DNA of 5,222 nt from Oscillospiraceae bacterium (GCA_017394565.1 JAFPXW010000243.1:1-5222); one strand, 5' to 3'; shown: positions 1 through 5,222, counted from the stretch's first letter. The notes: generated from the sequence alone by a model not told the origin. A program made the numbers and translations.

Positions 1-38
1 ACGATCGCCGCCATTTTGCAAGAGGCTGACTCACAGCA

Positions 39-83
39 AACGCCGCTTCCTGCGGCAAGTGACTGCTCACAGGAGGCGGCGTT
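39..83 (-). terminator. Probable transcription terminator hairpin after ybaK (weak U-tract)
   Basis: Two 14-base arms at 39-52 and 70-83 are inverted repeats with a single mismatch (T47 opposite G75). The hairpin begins about 23 bases after the ybaK stop codon, a usual place for an intrinsic terminator. On the minus strand the stem is followed by GTTTGCTG rather than a run of T, so it is atypical and may be weak or act as an mRNA 3'-end stabiliser. The same bases can form two smaller hairpins instead: GCCGC/GCGGC at 42-56 and GTGA/TCAC at 59-70. The structure could also serve a convergent plus-strand gene ending left of the window. On that strand T47-G75 pairs as a wobble, but no T-run follows there either. 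Confidence 0.55.
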
Positions 84-106
84 ATCATGTGCTTGGGGGA
101 TCGGAT

Positions 107-586
107 TCAGACTATGATGTCCGCAAACGTCAGGCGGATCACCTTCGCAAGATCTGCCGGCGCAAGTTCGACCTGATAGCCGATATTGCCGGCAGAAAAG
201 ATCATCGTCGGCAGACTTTCAGCAGTCTGGTGAATGACCGTCGGGAAGGCTTTCTTCATCCCGATGGGCGAGCAGCCGCCGTGAATGTAGCCTGTCAGCG
301 GCAGCAGCTCCTTCGATTTGAGCATCGCGATGCTTTTCTCGCCGACGGCTTTGGCGGCTTTCTTCAGATCCAGTTCCTCACCGACCGGAATGACGAACAC
401 ATAATGTCCGCCCTTGCCCGACTCGGTCACGAGCGTCTTGAAGACCTGCGCAGGATCCTGTCCCAGAACGTGCGCGACTTCCACGCCGGACACTGCCGCC
501 GTATCCGCGTAGCAATAGCTCTTGTACGGGACTTTCTTCTGGTCGAGAATGCGCATCACATTGGTCTTTTCTTTTGATTTATCCAT
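107..586 (-). CDS. ybaK: YbaK/EbsC-type Cys-tRNA(Pro) deacylase
   Basis: This 159-residue protein is a full-length single-domain YbaK/EbsC (prolyl-tRNA editing-domain) protein. Members of this family act in the cytoplasm and hydrolyse Cys-tRNA(Pro), which forms when prolyl-tRNA synthetase mischarges cysteine. Visible family signatures are the N-terminal EKTNVMRILD (residues 6-15), the VFKTLV block with the conserved lysine at K50, the GGCSPIGMKK loop (103-112) and the SAGNIGYQVEL strand (131-141) near the C-terminus. The start is set by the usual family N-terminus. There is no good Shine-Dalgarno close to the ATG: an AAGGA lies about 15 bases upstream, inside the end of the preceding 74-codon gene, whose stop is only 11 bases away. 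Expression is therefore probably coupled to that gene and driven by its promoter at 856-884. Exact tRNA specificity cannot be told from sequence, since related trans-editing enzymes differ in substrate. Confidence 0.94.
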   Translation of the reverse strand: MDKSKEKTNVMRILDQKKVPYKSYCYADTAAVSGVEVAHVLGQDPAQVFKTLVTESGKGGHYVFVIPVGEELDLKKAAKAVGEKSIAMLKSKELLPLTGYIHGGCSPIGMKKAFPTVIHQTAESLPTMIFSAGNIGYQVELAPADLAKVIRLTFADIIV

Positions 587-597
587 CGCGTCAGGAA

Positions 598-822
598 TTA
601 GTCCTTCTTGCCGCCGAGGATGCCGGTGATCTTGTCGAGCAGACCGCCGGTGGTGACCTTTGCCTTGACAGCGTCGATCACGGCATTGATCTGATCGTCC
701 GGAAGATCCACACCGATCACGCCCTCAACCGCCTTGACCGGATCTGCCTGAAACTTTGCCGCAAAGTCCTTATCATTCTGCACCTTGCTGATGATCTCAT
801 CAATTTTTGCCTTAATGTCCAT
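598..822 (-). CDS. 74-aa small protein resembling NHLP/Nif11-type leader peptides
   Basis: This is a convincing small gene: it has a perfect AGGAGG (831-836) eight bases before its ATG and a strong promoter at 856-884. The protein is charged, without a signal peptide, membrane span, cysteine or tryptophan. Its predicted helices are about 1-17, 18-36 and 43-56. Residues 16-41 (NDKDF, then FQADPVKAVEGVIGVDLP) have the pattern F-x-L/F-x-x-DP-x-x-A-x-x-x-x-G-x-x-LP, which resembles the nitrile-hydratase-like (NHLP) and Nif11 leader families of RiPP precursors. A GG at 59-60 precedes a short tail (LLDKITGILGGKKD). The tail has no Cys and few Ser/Thr, and no maturation enzyme or transporter gene is nearby, so a modified-peptide product is not supported. 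To my knowledge similar free-standing small proteins occur in gut Clostridia without a known role. It is followed after 11 bases by ybaK, probably as an operon. Function unknown. Confidence 0.85.
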   Translation of the reverse strand: MDIKAKIDEIISKVQNDKDFAAKFQADPVKAVEGVIGVDLPDDQINAVIDAVKAKVTTGGLLDKITGILGGKKD

Positions 823-855
823 TTCTGTGACCTCCTATATATAAAAGATACTTTT

Positions 856-884
856 AGTATACCATATTCCGTCGAAAATTGCAA
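856..884 (-). promoter_or_regulatory. Sigma-A-type promoter of the 74-aa gene/ybaK unit
   Basis: On the minus strand there is TTGCAA (879-884), a 17-bp spacer and TATACT (856-861), preceded by TGG to give an extended -10 (TGGTATACT). The -35 lies only 5 bases after the stop codon of the upstream dockerin-like gene. The AGGAGG and ATG of the 74-aa gene follow about 20 and 33 bases downstream of the -10. Confidence 0.85.
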
Positions 885-889
885 GTACC

Positions 890-2323
890 TCACGATTCAA
901 AACGGTAGACCAGTTCCTCGCCCTCGGCGCCCTTTTCGTAGGTGCGCAGGAAGATGCCGGCGTTGTCGATCAGGAGATAGTAGGTATCGTCAAGGAACGT
1001 GGTGCCACTTGTGGGATATTCTGTGAGATAAACCGGATCGCTCCAGCTATAGGCATCACCGTTCTTGACAAGCTGACGGCTCCGGAATTTCCAGCCGTCG
1101 TTGCTGTCAGAATCCAGATTACGGCTGCCGCCATAGTAGGAAGTATCAAACCCATTCGGCAGCTCATACGGGAGCAGTTCATCTTTTTCCATGTCATAGA
1201 CATATGTATGTGCCTCGCCATCATAACCATAGAATATGCAGTATTTTCCAACTGTTTTGGTATTCGTGGAGTCACTTGTAAGATTGATCATAGGATTATC
1301 CGTCGGAAGTTCCGTCCATGTGCCGGTCGCAGCATCAAAGCAAAGCAGGTACTGGATCGTATTGTCCACATGGTTCCGTCCTGTTGCATAGCACTTGCTG
1401 CCGTAAGCCACGAGCAGTTCCAGATAATCGACACTTGTTTCCAGACCGTGCGAATCCTTGACGACCGGATCCGGCATTGCCGTGAGTTTAAAATCAGATG
1501 TCAGATAATAGGTTCCATACCCTCCCTGATATTTCAAACCTGTGATATAGACATACCCTGTGTCGGAGATCGTGTATTTAGAGCCATTTATAGAAGGAAA
1601 CTCGTCATATTGGGCACCCGCTTCCCATATATCCAGAGCAGCAAGCTCGTTGCCGTCCATGTCGTATTTCACCAGTTTTTGCGAACCGGAAAGCACATAA
1701 ATAGAGCCGTTAACACACATATTTTCATTCAAATCTGCTTGTATAGGATGCTGCGATAGTTCCTTGGTTTCTATATCATACGACCAGATCGTGGTTTTCC
1801 ATTCATCCGTGTCACTGTCACGGGACTCCGTATAGAAGTACACCTTTCCGTCGTAGAGAACTGCGTTTCCGCTTCCAGCGGAGCATTGATACAGCGACTG
1901 CATAGACGAATCCCCCGTCTTTGCCCACTCTGCCGAAAGCGCCGCGTACAGCTCCGATGCATCCTCTGCCGGCTCACTGGGCGCTTCGGTCGTTTCCTCC
2001 GTGGCAGGCTCTGTTTCCGTGGGAACTTCCGTCGTGGGCGCTTCGGTCGTCGCTTCCTCGGTGGGGATCTCCACACCGTTCAGGCTCTCGAAATACACCA
2101 GATCGCCGTCATGACCGGAGCCTTTCCATGCCGCGTACATCAGGATCTCCGCAGCGTCCGAAGCATTGACATTGCCGTCGTTATTGACATCGCCAAACAG
2201 TCCGGCAGATGTCGGCAGACCGCCGTCCAGCACCGCACGGTCGATCACGGAAGTCGCACCGACCGCGATCGCAGCCGTCATGCACAGGGGCATGATTCTT
2301 TTCACAAAACTGTGTTTGTTCAT
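890..2323 (-). CDS. Secreted protein with single dockerin-like repeat, T/E/P linker and propeller-like domain
   Basis: This 477-residue protein appears to be exported. Residues 1-40 carry a basic start (MNKHSFVKR) and a hydrophobic stretch (about 11-27); the cleavage site is unclear. Residues 44-66 contain one calcium-binding F-hand of dockerin type (DVNNDGNVNASDAAEIL, Asp/Asn at the loop positions). The second repeat of a canonical type I dockerin is not visible. Residues 87-121 form a Thr/Glu/Pro-rich linker. The remaining ~350 residues have recurring units resembling beta-propeller or Kelch blades: YDGKVYFY, WSYDIETKEL (180-189), VNGSIYVL, VKYDMDGNEL (218-227), LCFDAATGTW (327-336), YVYDMEKDEL (374-383). 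No catalytic motif is recognised, so carbohydrate or protein binding is only a guess. The start has AGAGGG seven bases upstream, and a dedicated promoter lies at 2370-2398. The protein probably acts at or outside the cell surface, possibly docked to a cohesin scaffold. Confidence 0.88.
   Translation of the reverse strand: MNKHSFVKRIMPLCMTAAIAVGATSVIDRAVLDGGLPTSAGLFGDVNNDGNVNASDAAEILMYAAWKGSGHDGDLVYFESLNGVEIPTEEATTEAPTTEVPTETEPATEETTEAPSEPAEDASELYAALSAEWAKTGDSSMQSLYQCSAGSGNAVLYDGKVYFYTESRDSDTDEWKTTIWSYDIETKELSQHPIQADLNENMCVNGSIYVLSGSQKLVKYDMDGNELAALDIWEAGAQYDEFPSINGSKYTISDTGYVYITGLKYQGGYGTYYLTSDFKLTAMPDPVVKDSHGLETSVDYLELLVAYGSKCYATGRNHVDNTIQYLLCFDAATGTWTELPTDNPMINLTSDSTNTKTVGKYCIFYGYDGEAHTYVYDMEKDELLPYELPNGFDTSYYGGSRNLDSDSNDGWKFRSRQLVKNGDAYSWSDPVYLTEYPTSGTTFLDDTYYLLIDNAGIFLRTYEKGAEGEELVYRFES
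1978..2050 (-). repeat. In-frame 16-bp direct repeat in the T/E/P linker
   Basis: The 16-mer TGGGCGCTTCGGTCGT (plus-strand reading) occurs at 1978-1993 and again at 2035-2050, an offset of 57 bases or 19 codons. It encodes the repeated TTEAP motif of the linker. Slippage or recombination between the copies would change linker length without a frameshift. Confidence 0.85.
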
Positions 2324-2369
2324 TTGTTTTCCCTCTTTTCATAATAATGTCAGGAGCGCTGATATAAAA

Positions 2370-2398
2370 AGTATAGCACATCCTGTCAGAAATTGCAA
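2370..2398 (-). promoter_or_regulatory. Sigma-A-type promoter of the dockerin-like gene
   Basis: On the minus strand there is TTGCAA (2393-2398), a 17-bp spacer and TATACT (2370-2375), preceded by TGC to give an extended -10. It starts 16 bases after the stop of the upstream dipeptidase gene. An imperfect inverted repeat (2348-2355 and 2381-2388, one mismatch) flanks the -10 and might be an operator, but this is weak. Confidence 0.83.
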
Positions 2399-2414
2399 GT
2401 CCCTGCGAAGTTTT

Positions 2415-3803
2415 TCATCCGCAAAGCTCCGTGATGGCAAGCGCCATCATCTGTGCATCGAGCAGAAGATGCTCGCGCTGGATGAATTCCTCCGCACCGT
2501 GCATATGCACATCCACACCCGGAAATGTCGCGCCGAATGCCACGCCGCCCTCGATGTGATGCACATACGTTCCGCCGCCGATGGCTAGGCACTTGCCCTG
2601 TTCGCCCGTCACATCCTCATACACGCGCAGAAGCGTCTGGACGAACGGCGATTTTTCATCGGTATAATGCGGATCATCACACATCAGCACATTGTACGCC
2701 AGCGGTCTGACGGATGCACCGATCTGCGTGATGACATTCGTTCCCGATGCGCACACCGGAAAACGGGTGTCACAGTCAGCGGTCAGCTTCCCCTCGTCCA
2801 TGCGCATGACACTCAGCACCAGTGTCAGTGCGCCGGAAATGTCATCCGCGATCTTCACGCCGCAGGAGGTGCCGTCCGTTTCGCCAAACGGAAACGCCTT
2901 GCTCAAAGCCCGTACCGCTTCTGCCTGCTTGCCGTCATTCAGGATCGGGCAGAGGATCTCCAACAGGCAGGTCAGGGCATTGCGACCGGTTTCGGGGGTC
3001 GATGCATGGGCATTTCTGCCGTCCACGCGGATGGTGAGCAGATCGTTTTCGTCAACGCTGCATCCGATGCCGGTGCCGGCGTATTCTTTCTGACGCGATG
3101 CCAGAAATTCGTCGATCGTCACGCCCTTGACCGTCGCCTCCGCGTAGGCAGGAACGGCATTCACAGCTTCGCCTGCCGAAAGATGCAGGATCTGCGATTT
3201 CCCGTCGGAAAATTCCGCATGGAATTCCACCCGTGCCATGCCCTTTTCGAGGTTGATGACCGGGTAGTCGCCATCCGGCGTGAACACCATCGGCGGCAGT
3301 TCGCGGTGACGCATATAATACGCAAGGTCATCCGAGCCGTTTTCTTCATCCGTGCCGAGAATGAGCTGCACACCGTGTTTCAGCGGAATGCCGAGTTCTT
3401 TCACGGCACGCATCGCATACAGTGCCGCAATGGCAGGGCCCTTGTCGTCGGACGTGCCGCGGCCGATGTATTTGTCGGTTTCCGCGTCATACGTCATGGC
3501 AAACGGCTCGTGGATCCAGCCCTCCCCTGCCGGAACGACATCGAGATGTGCGAGAATGCCGAGTTTGGCATCCTTCCCATACGAAACACATCCGGCATAA
3601 TTGTCGGCATTGTCTGTCGAAAAGCCGTAATTTTGGCATTTCTCCAGCATCAGATGCAGGGCTTCCAGCGGCTTTTCGCCAAACGGCGCACCGGCAGCCG
3701 GTGTACCCTTGACACTGGGGATAGCAACGAGTTCGCTGAGGTCATCGCGCATGGCTTCCTCATGGGCAAGCAGCCACGCGCGGATCTGGTCTTTGTATTG
3801 CAT
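2415..3803 (-). CDS. pepV: M20-family metallodipeptidase, PepV/Sapep type
   Basis: This 462-residue protein is a full-length member of the M20 dinuclear-zinc dipeptidases (PepV is about 470 residues). It is predicted to be cytoplasmic and to hydrolyse dipeptides during peptide utilisation. Metal and catalytic motifs appear in order: HLD (H86, D88), GTSDDKG (D119), TDEENG (E153 as general base, E154), PDGDYP (D177) and a C-terminal MHGAEE (H435). The numbering of H86, D119, E153, E154 and D177 is nearly the same as I recall for Lactobacillus PepV. Lid-domain features include EAVNAVP (N215), GRNAHASTPETG (H266) and DTRFP (R347). The start is supported by AAAGGAGA at 3811-3818, about eight bases before the ATG, and by the family N-terminus. 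A promoter at 3861-3889 drives it. No terminator follows before the next promoter. All key residues seem present, so it should be active. The symbol rests on family resemblance; substrate range is unknown. Confidence 0.93.
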   Translation of the reverse strand: MQYKDQIRAWLLAHEEAMRDDLSELVAIPSVKGTPAAGAPFGEKPLEALHLMLEKCQNYGFSTDNADNYAGCVSYGKDAKLGILAHLDVVPAGEGWIHEPFAMTYDAETDKYIGRGTSDDKGPAIAALYAMRAVKELGIPLKHGVQLILGTDEENGSDDLAYYMRHRELPPMVFTPDGDYPVINLEKGMARVEFHAEFSDGKSQILHLSAGEAVNAVPAYAEATVKGVTIDEFLASRQKEYAGTGIGCSVDENDLLTIRVDGRNAHASTPETGRNALTCLLEILCPILNDGKQAEAVRALSKAFPFGETDGTSCGVKIADDISGALTLVLSVMRMDEGKLTADCDTRFPVCASGTNVITQIGASVRPLAYNVLMCDDPHYTDEKSPFVQTLLRVYEDVTGEQGKCLAIGGGTYVHHIEGGVAFGATFPGVDVHMHGAEEFIQREHLLLDAQMMALAITELCG

Positions 3804-3860
3804 GGTGGTTTCTCCTTTAGTTTGTGATACGGGTGAAAATTCCGTTCATGATTCTTTACT

Positions 3861-3889
3861 ATTATACCACATTCCCCGAAAAAAAGCAA
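3861..3889 (-). promoter_or_regulatory. Sigma-A-type promoter of the dipeptidase gene, overlapping the upstream terminator
   Basis: On the minus strand there is TTGCTT (3884-3889), a 17-bp spacer and a consensus TATAAT (3861-3866), preceded by TGG to give an extended -10. The -35 falls on the 3' foot of the terminator stem and the start of its T-run, so promoter and terminator share bases 3879-3889. Confidence 0.85.
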
Positions 3890-3918
3890 CTGACACCGGA
3901 ATACCCGATGTCAGTTGC
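3879..3918 (-). terminator. Intrinsic terminator of the beta-helix carbohydrate-binding gene
   Basis: GCAACTGACA (3886-3895) pairs perfectly with TGTCAGTTGC (3909-3918). The stem can be extended by CGG/CCG (3897-3899 with 3905-3907) across one mismatch, leaving a 5-base loop. On the minus strand the stem is followed by seven T (3879-3885). It starts 44 bases after the stop codon at 3963. On the plus strand no T-run follows, so it acts for the minus strand. Confidence 0.92.
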
Positions 3919-3962
3919 TCTATGAATAAAGGAATTAAATAGGGATTAGCGTGTATTTCTGA

Positions 3963-5222
3963 TTACCACTGACCAGGGCCGCCGGGCTGCATACCGCCGC
4001 CGGAGGACTGACCGAGGGCTGTGCCGCCGGAGAGCGTACCGCCTGCGATGACATTGCCGGAGATGATCTCTGTACCGCCGGATACGTTACCGCCGGACTG
4101 TGCAGAAGCGGAAGAACCGGAATACAGACCGCCGCCCGATGCGGACAGGAAGGAAACGATCGCGTTGCCCGAATTGTCCACGAAGGTGTAGCGTGTGGTC
4201 AGGTTGGTGTTGCCTGCCTGCATGGTGATGAACGAACCGCCGTTGTTGCTGAAGTTGCCGTCATAGTCCATCGGCTCCTGACCGTTTGCGCAGTAGTAAC
4301 CGCCGGTCACGGTGAATGCACCGTTGGAGTCGAACGCATCGTGGTCGCCGGATGCGGAGTTTACAACGACCAGACCGCCGTTGAGGGTAAGTGTACCGGA
4401 AGAAGTGCTCATTCCGCCGCCGCCCCACGGATTGGTGTTGCCGGTGCCGGAACCGTCTGCGCCGCCTGCTGCATTGTAACCGTCATCGCCGGATACGATG
4501 TAAACAGTACCGGAATTCTGGATGATGTTCACGCCCTCAACGCCCTCGTAGCACTTGGTCACGTTGATGATGACATCGTCGAAGGTGTTCGCCTTGGTCT
4601 TGCCGATGGTCAGGGAGTGATCGGAATGGAACGCATCATCCGCAGAGGCAATGGTGAAATTGCCGCCATAGATGTACATATCGCCGCCGCAGTGGAGTGC
4701 ATCATCGGAGGAATCTACGGTGATCTTACCGCCGTTTACGGTGATATTGCCTGCGCTCTGGTAGGTCGTACCGGTGGAATCATAGATACCGGAAGCCTTG
4801 ATGCCCTTGGCAGAAATATCTGTCTTATTGGCATTGCCGTCCATACCCATGCCGCCGCCCCACGGATTGGTGGTGCCGGTGGAAGTGCCTGTGCCGCCGA
4901 AGTTGCTGCCCTGATAGGTGTAGATATTCAGGTCGCCGTCGTTCATGACGAATTCCTGCTCAGCCTGAATGCCGTCTGCATAGGACGTGATGTCAACTGT
5001 ACCGCCGTTGATGGTCACAACGCCCTTGCCCTCGTCCTCGGAGGAAGCTCGGATGCCATCACCTGCGCCGGTCTTGATGGTCACCTTGAGGTTATCGTAA
5101 CCGGTGCCGCCTGCGGAAACTGCATCGTCTGCGTCACCGATCTTCTCGGTGTCGCCGCGAACGCCGTCACCGGCTGCGTTCACGATCTGGGTGGACTTGA
5201 AGATCTTCACATCGTGGGTGGA
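3963..5222 (-). CDS. Cthe_2159-like beta-helix carbohydrate-binding protein (5' end outside window)
   Basis: The reading frame is open to the window edge, where it reads STHDVKIFKSTQ, so the GTG at 5208-5210 is internal and the N-terminus is missing. Numbering below starts at that GTG codon. The visible part consists of degenerate parallel beta-helix coils: ITINGGTVDI-like turns (VVTINGGTVDI near 64, ITVNGGKITV near 156, LTLNGGLVVV near 274) alternating with acidic GDGI/DDAxH units (GDGIRAS near 50, ADGIQAE near 79, SDDALHCGG near 168, ADDAFHSDH near 190, GDDGYNAAGG near 241). This pattern matches the Cthe_2159 (DUF4353) family. The founding member, from Clostridium thermocellum, binds plant polysaccharides such as polygalacturonate and has calcium in its helix; the acidic turns here are likely calcium ligands. 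No catalytic function is claimed. The C-terminus (about 360-415) is a Gly/Ser-rich tail ending GPGQW, with no dockerin, LPXTG or membrane anchor. Secretion is inferred, since the signal region lies off-window. A terminator follows at 3879-3918. Confidence 0.9.
   Translation of the reverse strand, partial: STHDVKIFKSTQIVNAAGDGVRGDTEKIGDADDAVSAGGTGYDNLKVTIKTGAGDGIRASSEDEGKGVVTINGGTVDITSYADGIQAEQEFVMNDGDLNIYTYQGSNFGGTGTSTGTTNPWGGGMGMDGNANKTDISAKGIKASGIYDSTGTTYQSAGNITVNGGKITVDSSDDALHCGGDMYIYGGNFTIASADDAFHSDHSLTIGKTKANTFDDVIINVTKCYEGVEGVNIIQNSGTVYIVSGDDGYNAAGGADGSGTGNTNPWGGGGMSTSSGTLTLNGGLVVVNSASGDHDAFDSNGAFTVTGGYYCANGQEPMDYDGNFSNNGGSFITMQAGNTNLTTRYTFVDNSGNAIVSFLSASGGGLYSGSSASAQSGGNVSGGTEIISGNVIAGGTLSGGTALGQSSGGGMQPGGPGQW
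4416..4445 (-). repeat. 30-bp direct repeat, copy 1, in the beta-helix gene
   Basis: These 30 bases match 4851-4880 at 29 of 30 positions, in the same orientation. The copies lie 435 bases (145 codons) apart and encode TGNTNPWGGG here and TGTTNPWGGG in the other copy. They sit in Gly-rich insertions between beta-helix segments. Confidence 0.9.
4851..4880 (-). repeat. 30-bp direct repeat, copy 2, in the beta-helix gene
   Basis: This is the partner of 4416-4445, with a single difference (G here, T there, at the 23rd base of the plus-strand reading). It encodes TGTTNPWGGG in the upstream Gly-rich insertion of the same protein. Confidence 0.9.

Noticed and set aside
1..14. Minus-strand ATG at 12-14 as the start of another gene
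   Set aside because: No Shine-Dalgarno precedes it and only four codons are inside the window, so it cannot be supported.
1..117. Plus-strand frame open from base 1 to a TGA at 115-117, as the tail of a convergent gene
   Set aside because: It runs through the 39-83 hairpin into ybaK and has no recognisable sequence. An alternative tail ending at the TGA at 27-29 is equally possible and too short to judge.
2..577. Plus-strand open frame covering ybaK
   Set aside because: It is antisense to a well-conserved YbaK gene, has no RBS at its GTG, and its product looks like a shadow translation.
1208..1759. Plus-strand 183-codon frame within the dockerin-like gene
   Set aside because: It is antisense to a gene with signal peptide, RBS and promoter, and has no RBS or domain of its own.
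2348..2388. Imperfect 8-bp inverted repeat around the -10 of the dockerin-like gene as an operator
   Set aside because: It has one mismatch and a 25-base gap and does not occur at the other two promoters, so chance is a sufficient explanation.
2166..2588. Plus-strand 140-codon frame spanning the promoter at 2370-2398
   Set aside because: It overlaps two minus-strand genes and their intergenic promoter, and the product has shadow-like composition.
2667..3827. 386-codon open frame on the plus strand opposite the dipeptidase
   Set aside because: It lies fully antisense to a gene with all M20 motifs. Its product is rich in Arg, Cys and His with no recognisable domain, and its openness is explained by the GC-rich third positions of the real gene.
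4400..4900. CCGCCG-rich repeated tracts as a CRISPR-like or mobile repeat
   Set aside because: They are codons for Gly-rich segments of the beta-helix protein, with no regular repeat-spacer structure.
5208..5210. GTG as the start of the beta-helix gene
   Set aside because: The frame stays open to the window edge (STHD before it), there is no RBS or signal peptide, and the beta-helix pattern is already under way, so the codon is an internal valine.

Overview
The window looks like a chromosomal segment from a Gram-positive anaerobic gut or rumen Clostridia, most likely a Ruminococcus-type Oscillospiraceae. The evidence is moderately high GC, strong AGGAGG-type ribosome binding sites, sigma-A-like promoters with extended -10 elements, a secreted protein with a dockerin-like F-hand repeat and a Thr/Glu/Pro linker, and a calcium-rich beta-helix carbohydrate-binding protein of the Cthe_2159 type. 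The genus is inferred from style, not from a marker gene.

All five supported genes lie on the minus strand, so transcription runs from right to left. From the right edge: (i) the C-terminal 419 codons of a large Cthe_2159-like beta-helix carbohydrate-binding protein (3963-5222, 5' end outside the window), closed by a clear intrinsic terminator; (ii) a complete PepV/Sapep-type M20 dipeptidase (2415-3803); (iii) a secreted protein with one dockerin-like repeat, a T/E/P linker and a propeller-like domain (890-2323); (iv) a 74-residue leader-like small protein (598-822); (v) a YbaK/EbsC-type Cys-tRNA(Pro) deacylase (107-586), apparently co-transcribed with (iv). A large imperfect hairpin at 39-83 probably ends this last unit. 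Positions 1-38 hold no gene that can be supported, though another promoter may start there.

Genes (ii), (iii) and (iv) each have their own promoter. All three promoters have the same design: a TTGC-type -35, a 17-bp spacer and a TGn-extended -10. The promoter of the dipeptidase gene overlaps the terminator of the gene upstream. No terminator is visible after the dipeptidase or the dockerin-like gene, so nested read-through transcripts down to the hairpin at 39-83 are plausible.

Functionally, the two extracellular proteins fit plant-polysaccharide attachment or degradation at the cell surface. The dipeptidase fits intracellular peptide use, and YbaK is translation quality control. No defence system, mobile element, CRISPR array or RNA gene is seen. 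The least ordinary items are the small NHLP/Nif11-leader-like protein next to ybaK, the single-repeat dockerin-like architecture, the merged terminator/promoter, and long in-frame direct repeats in the beta-helix gene.
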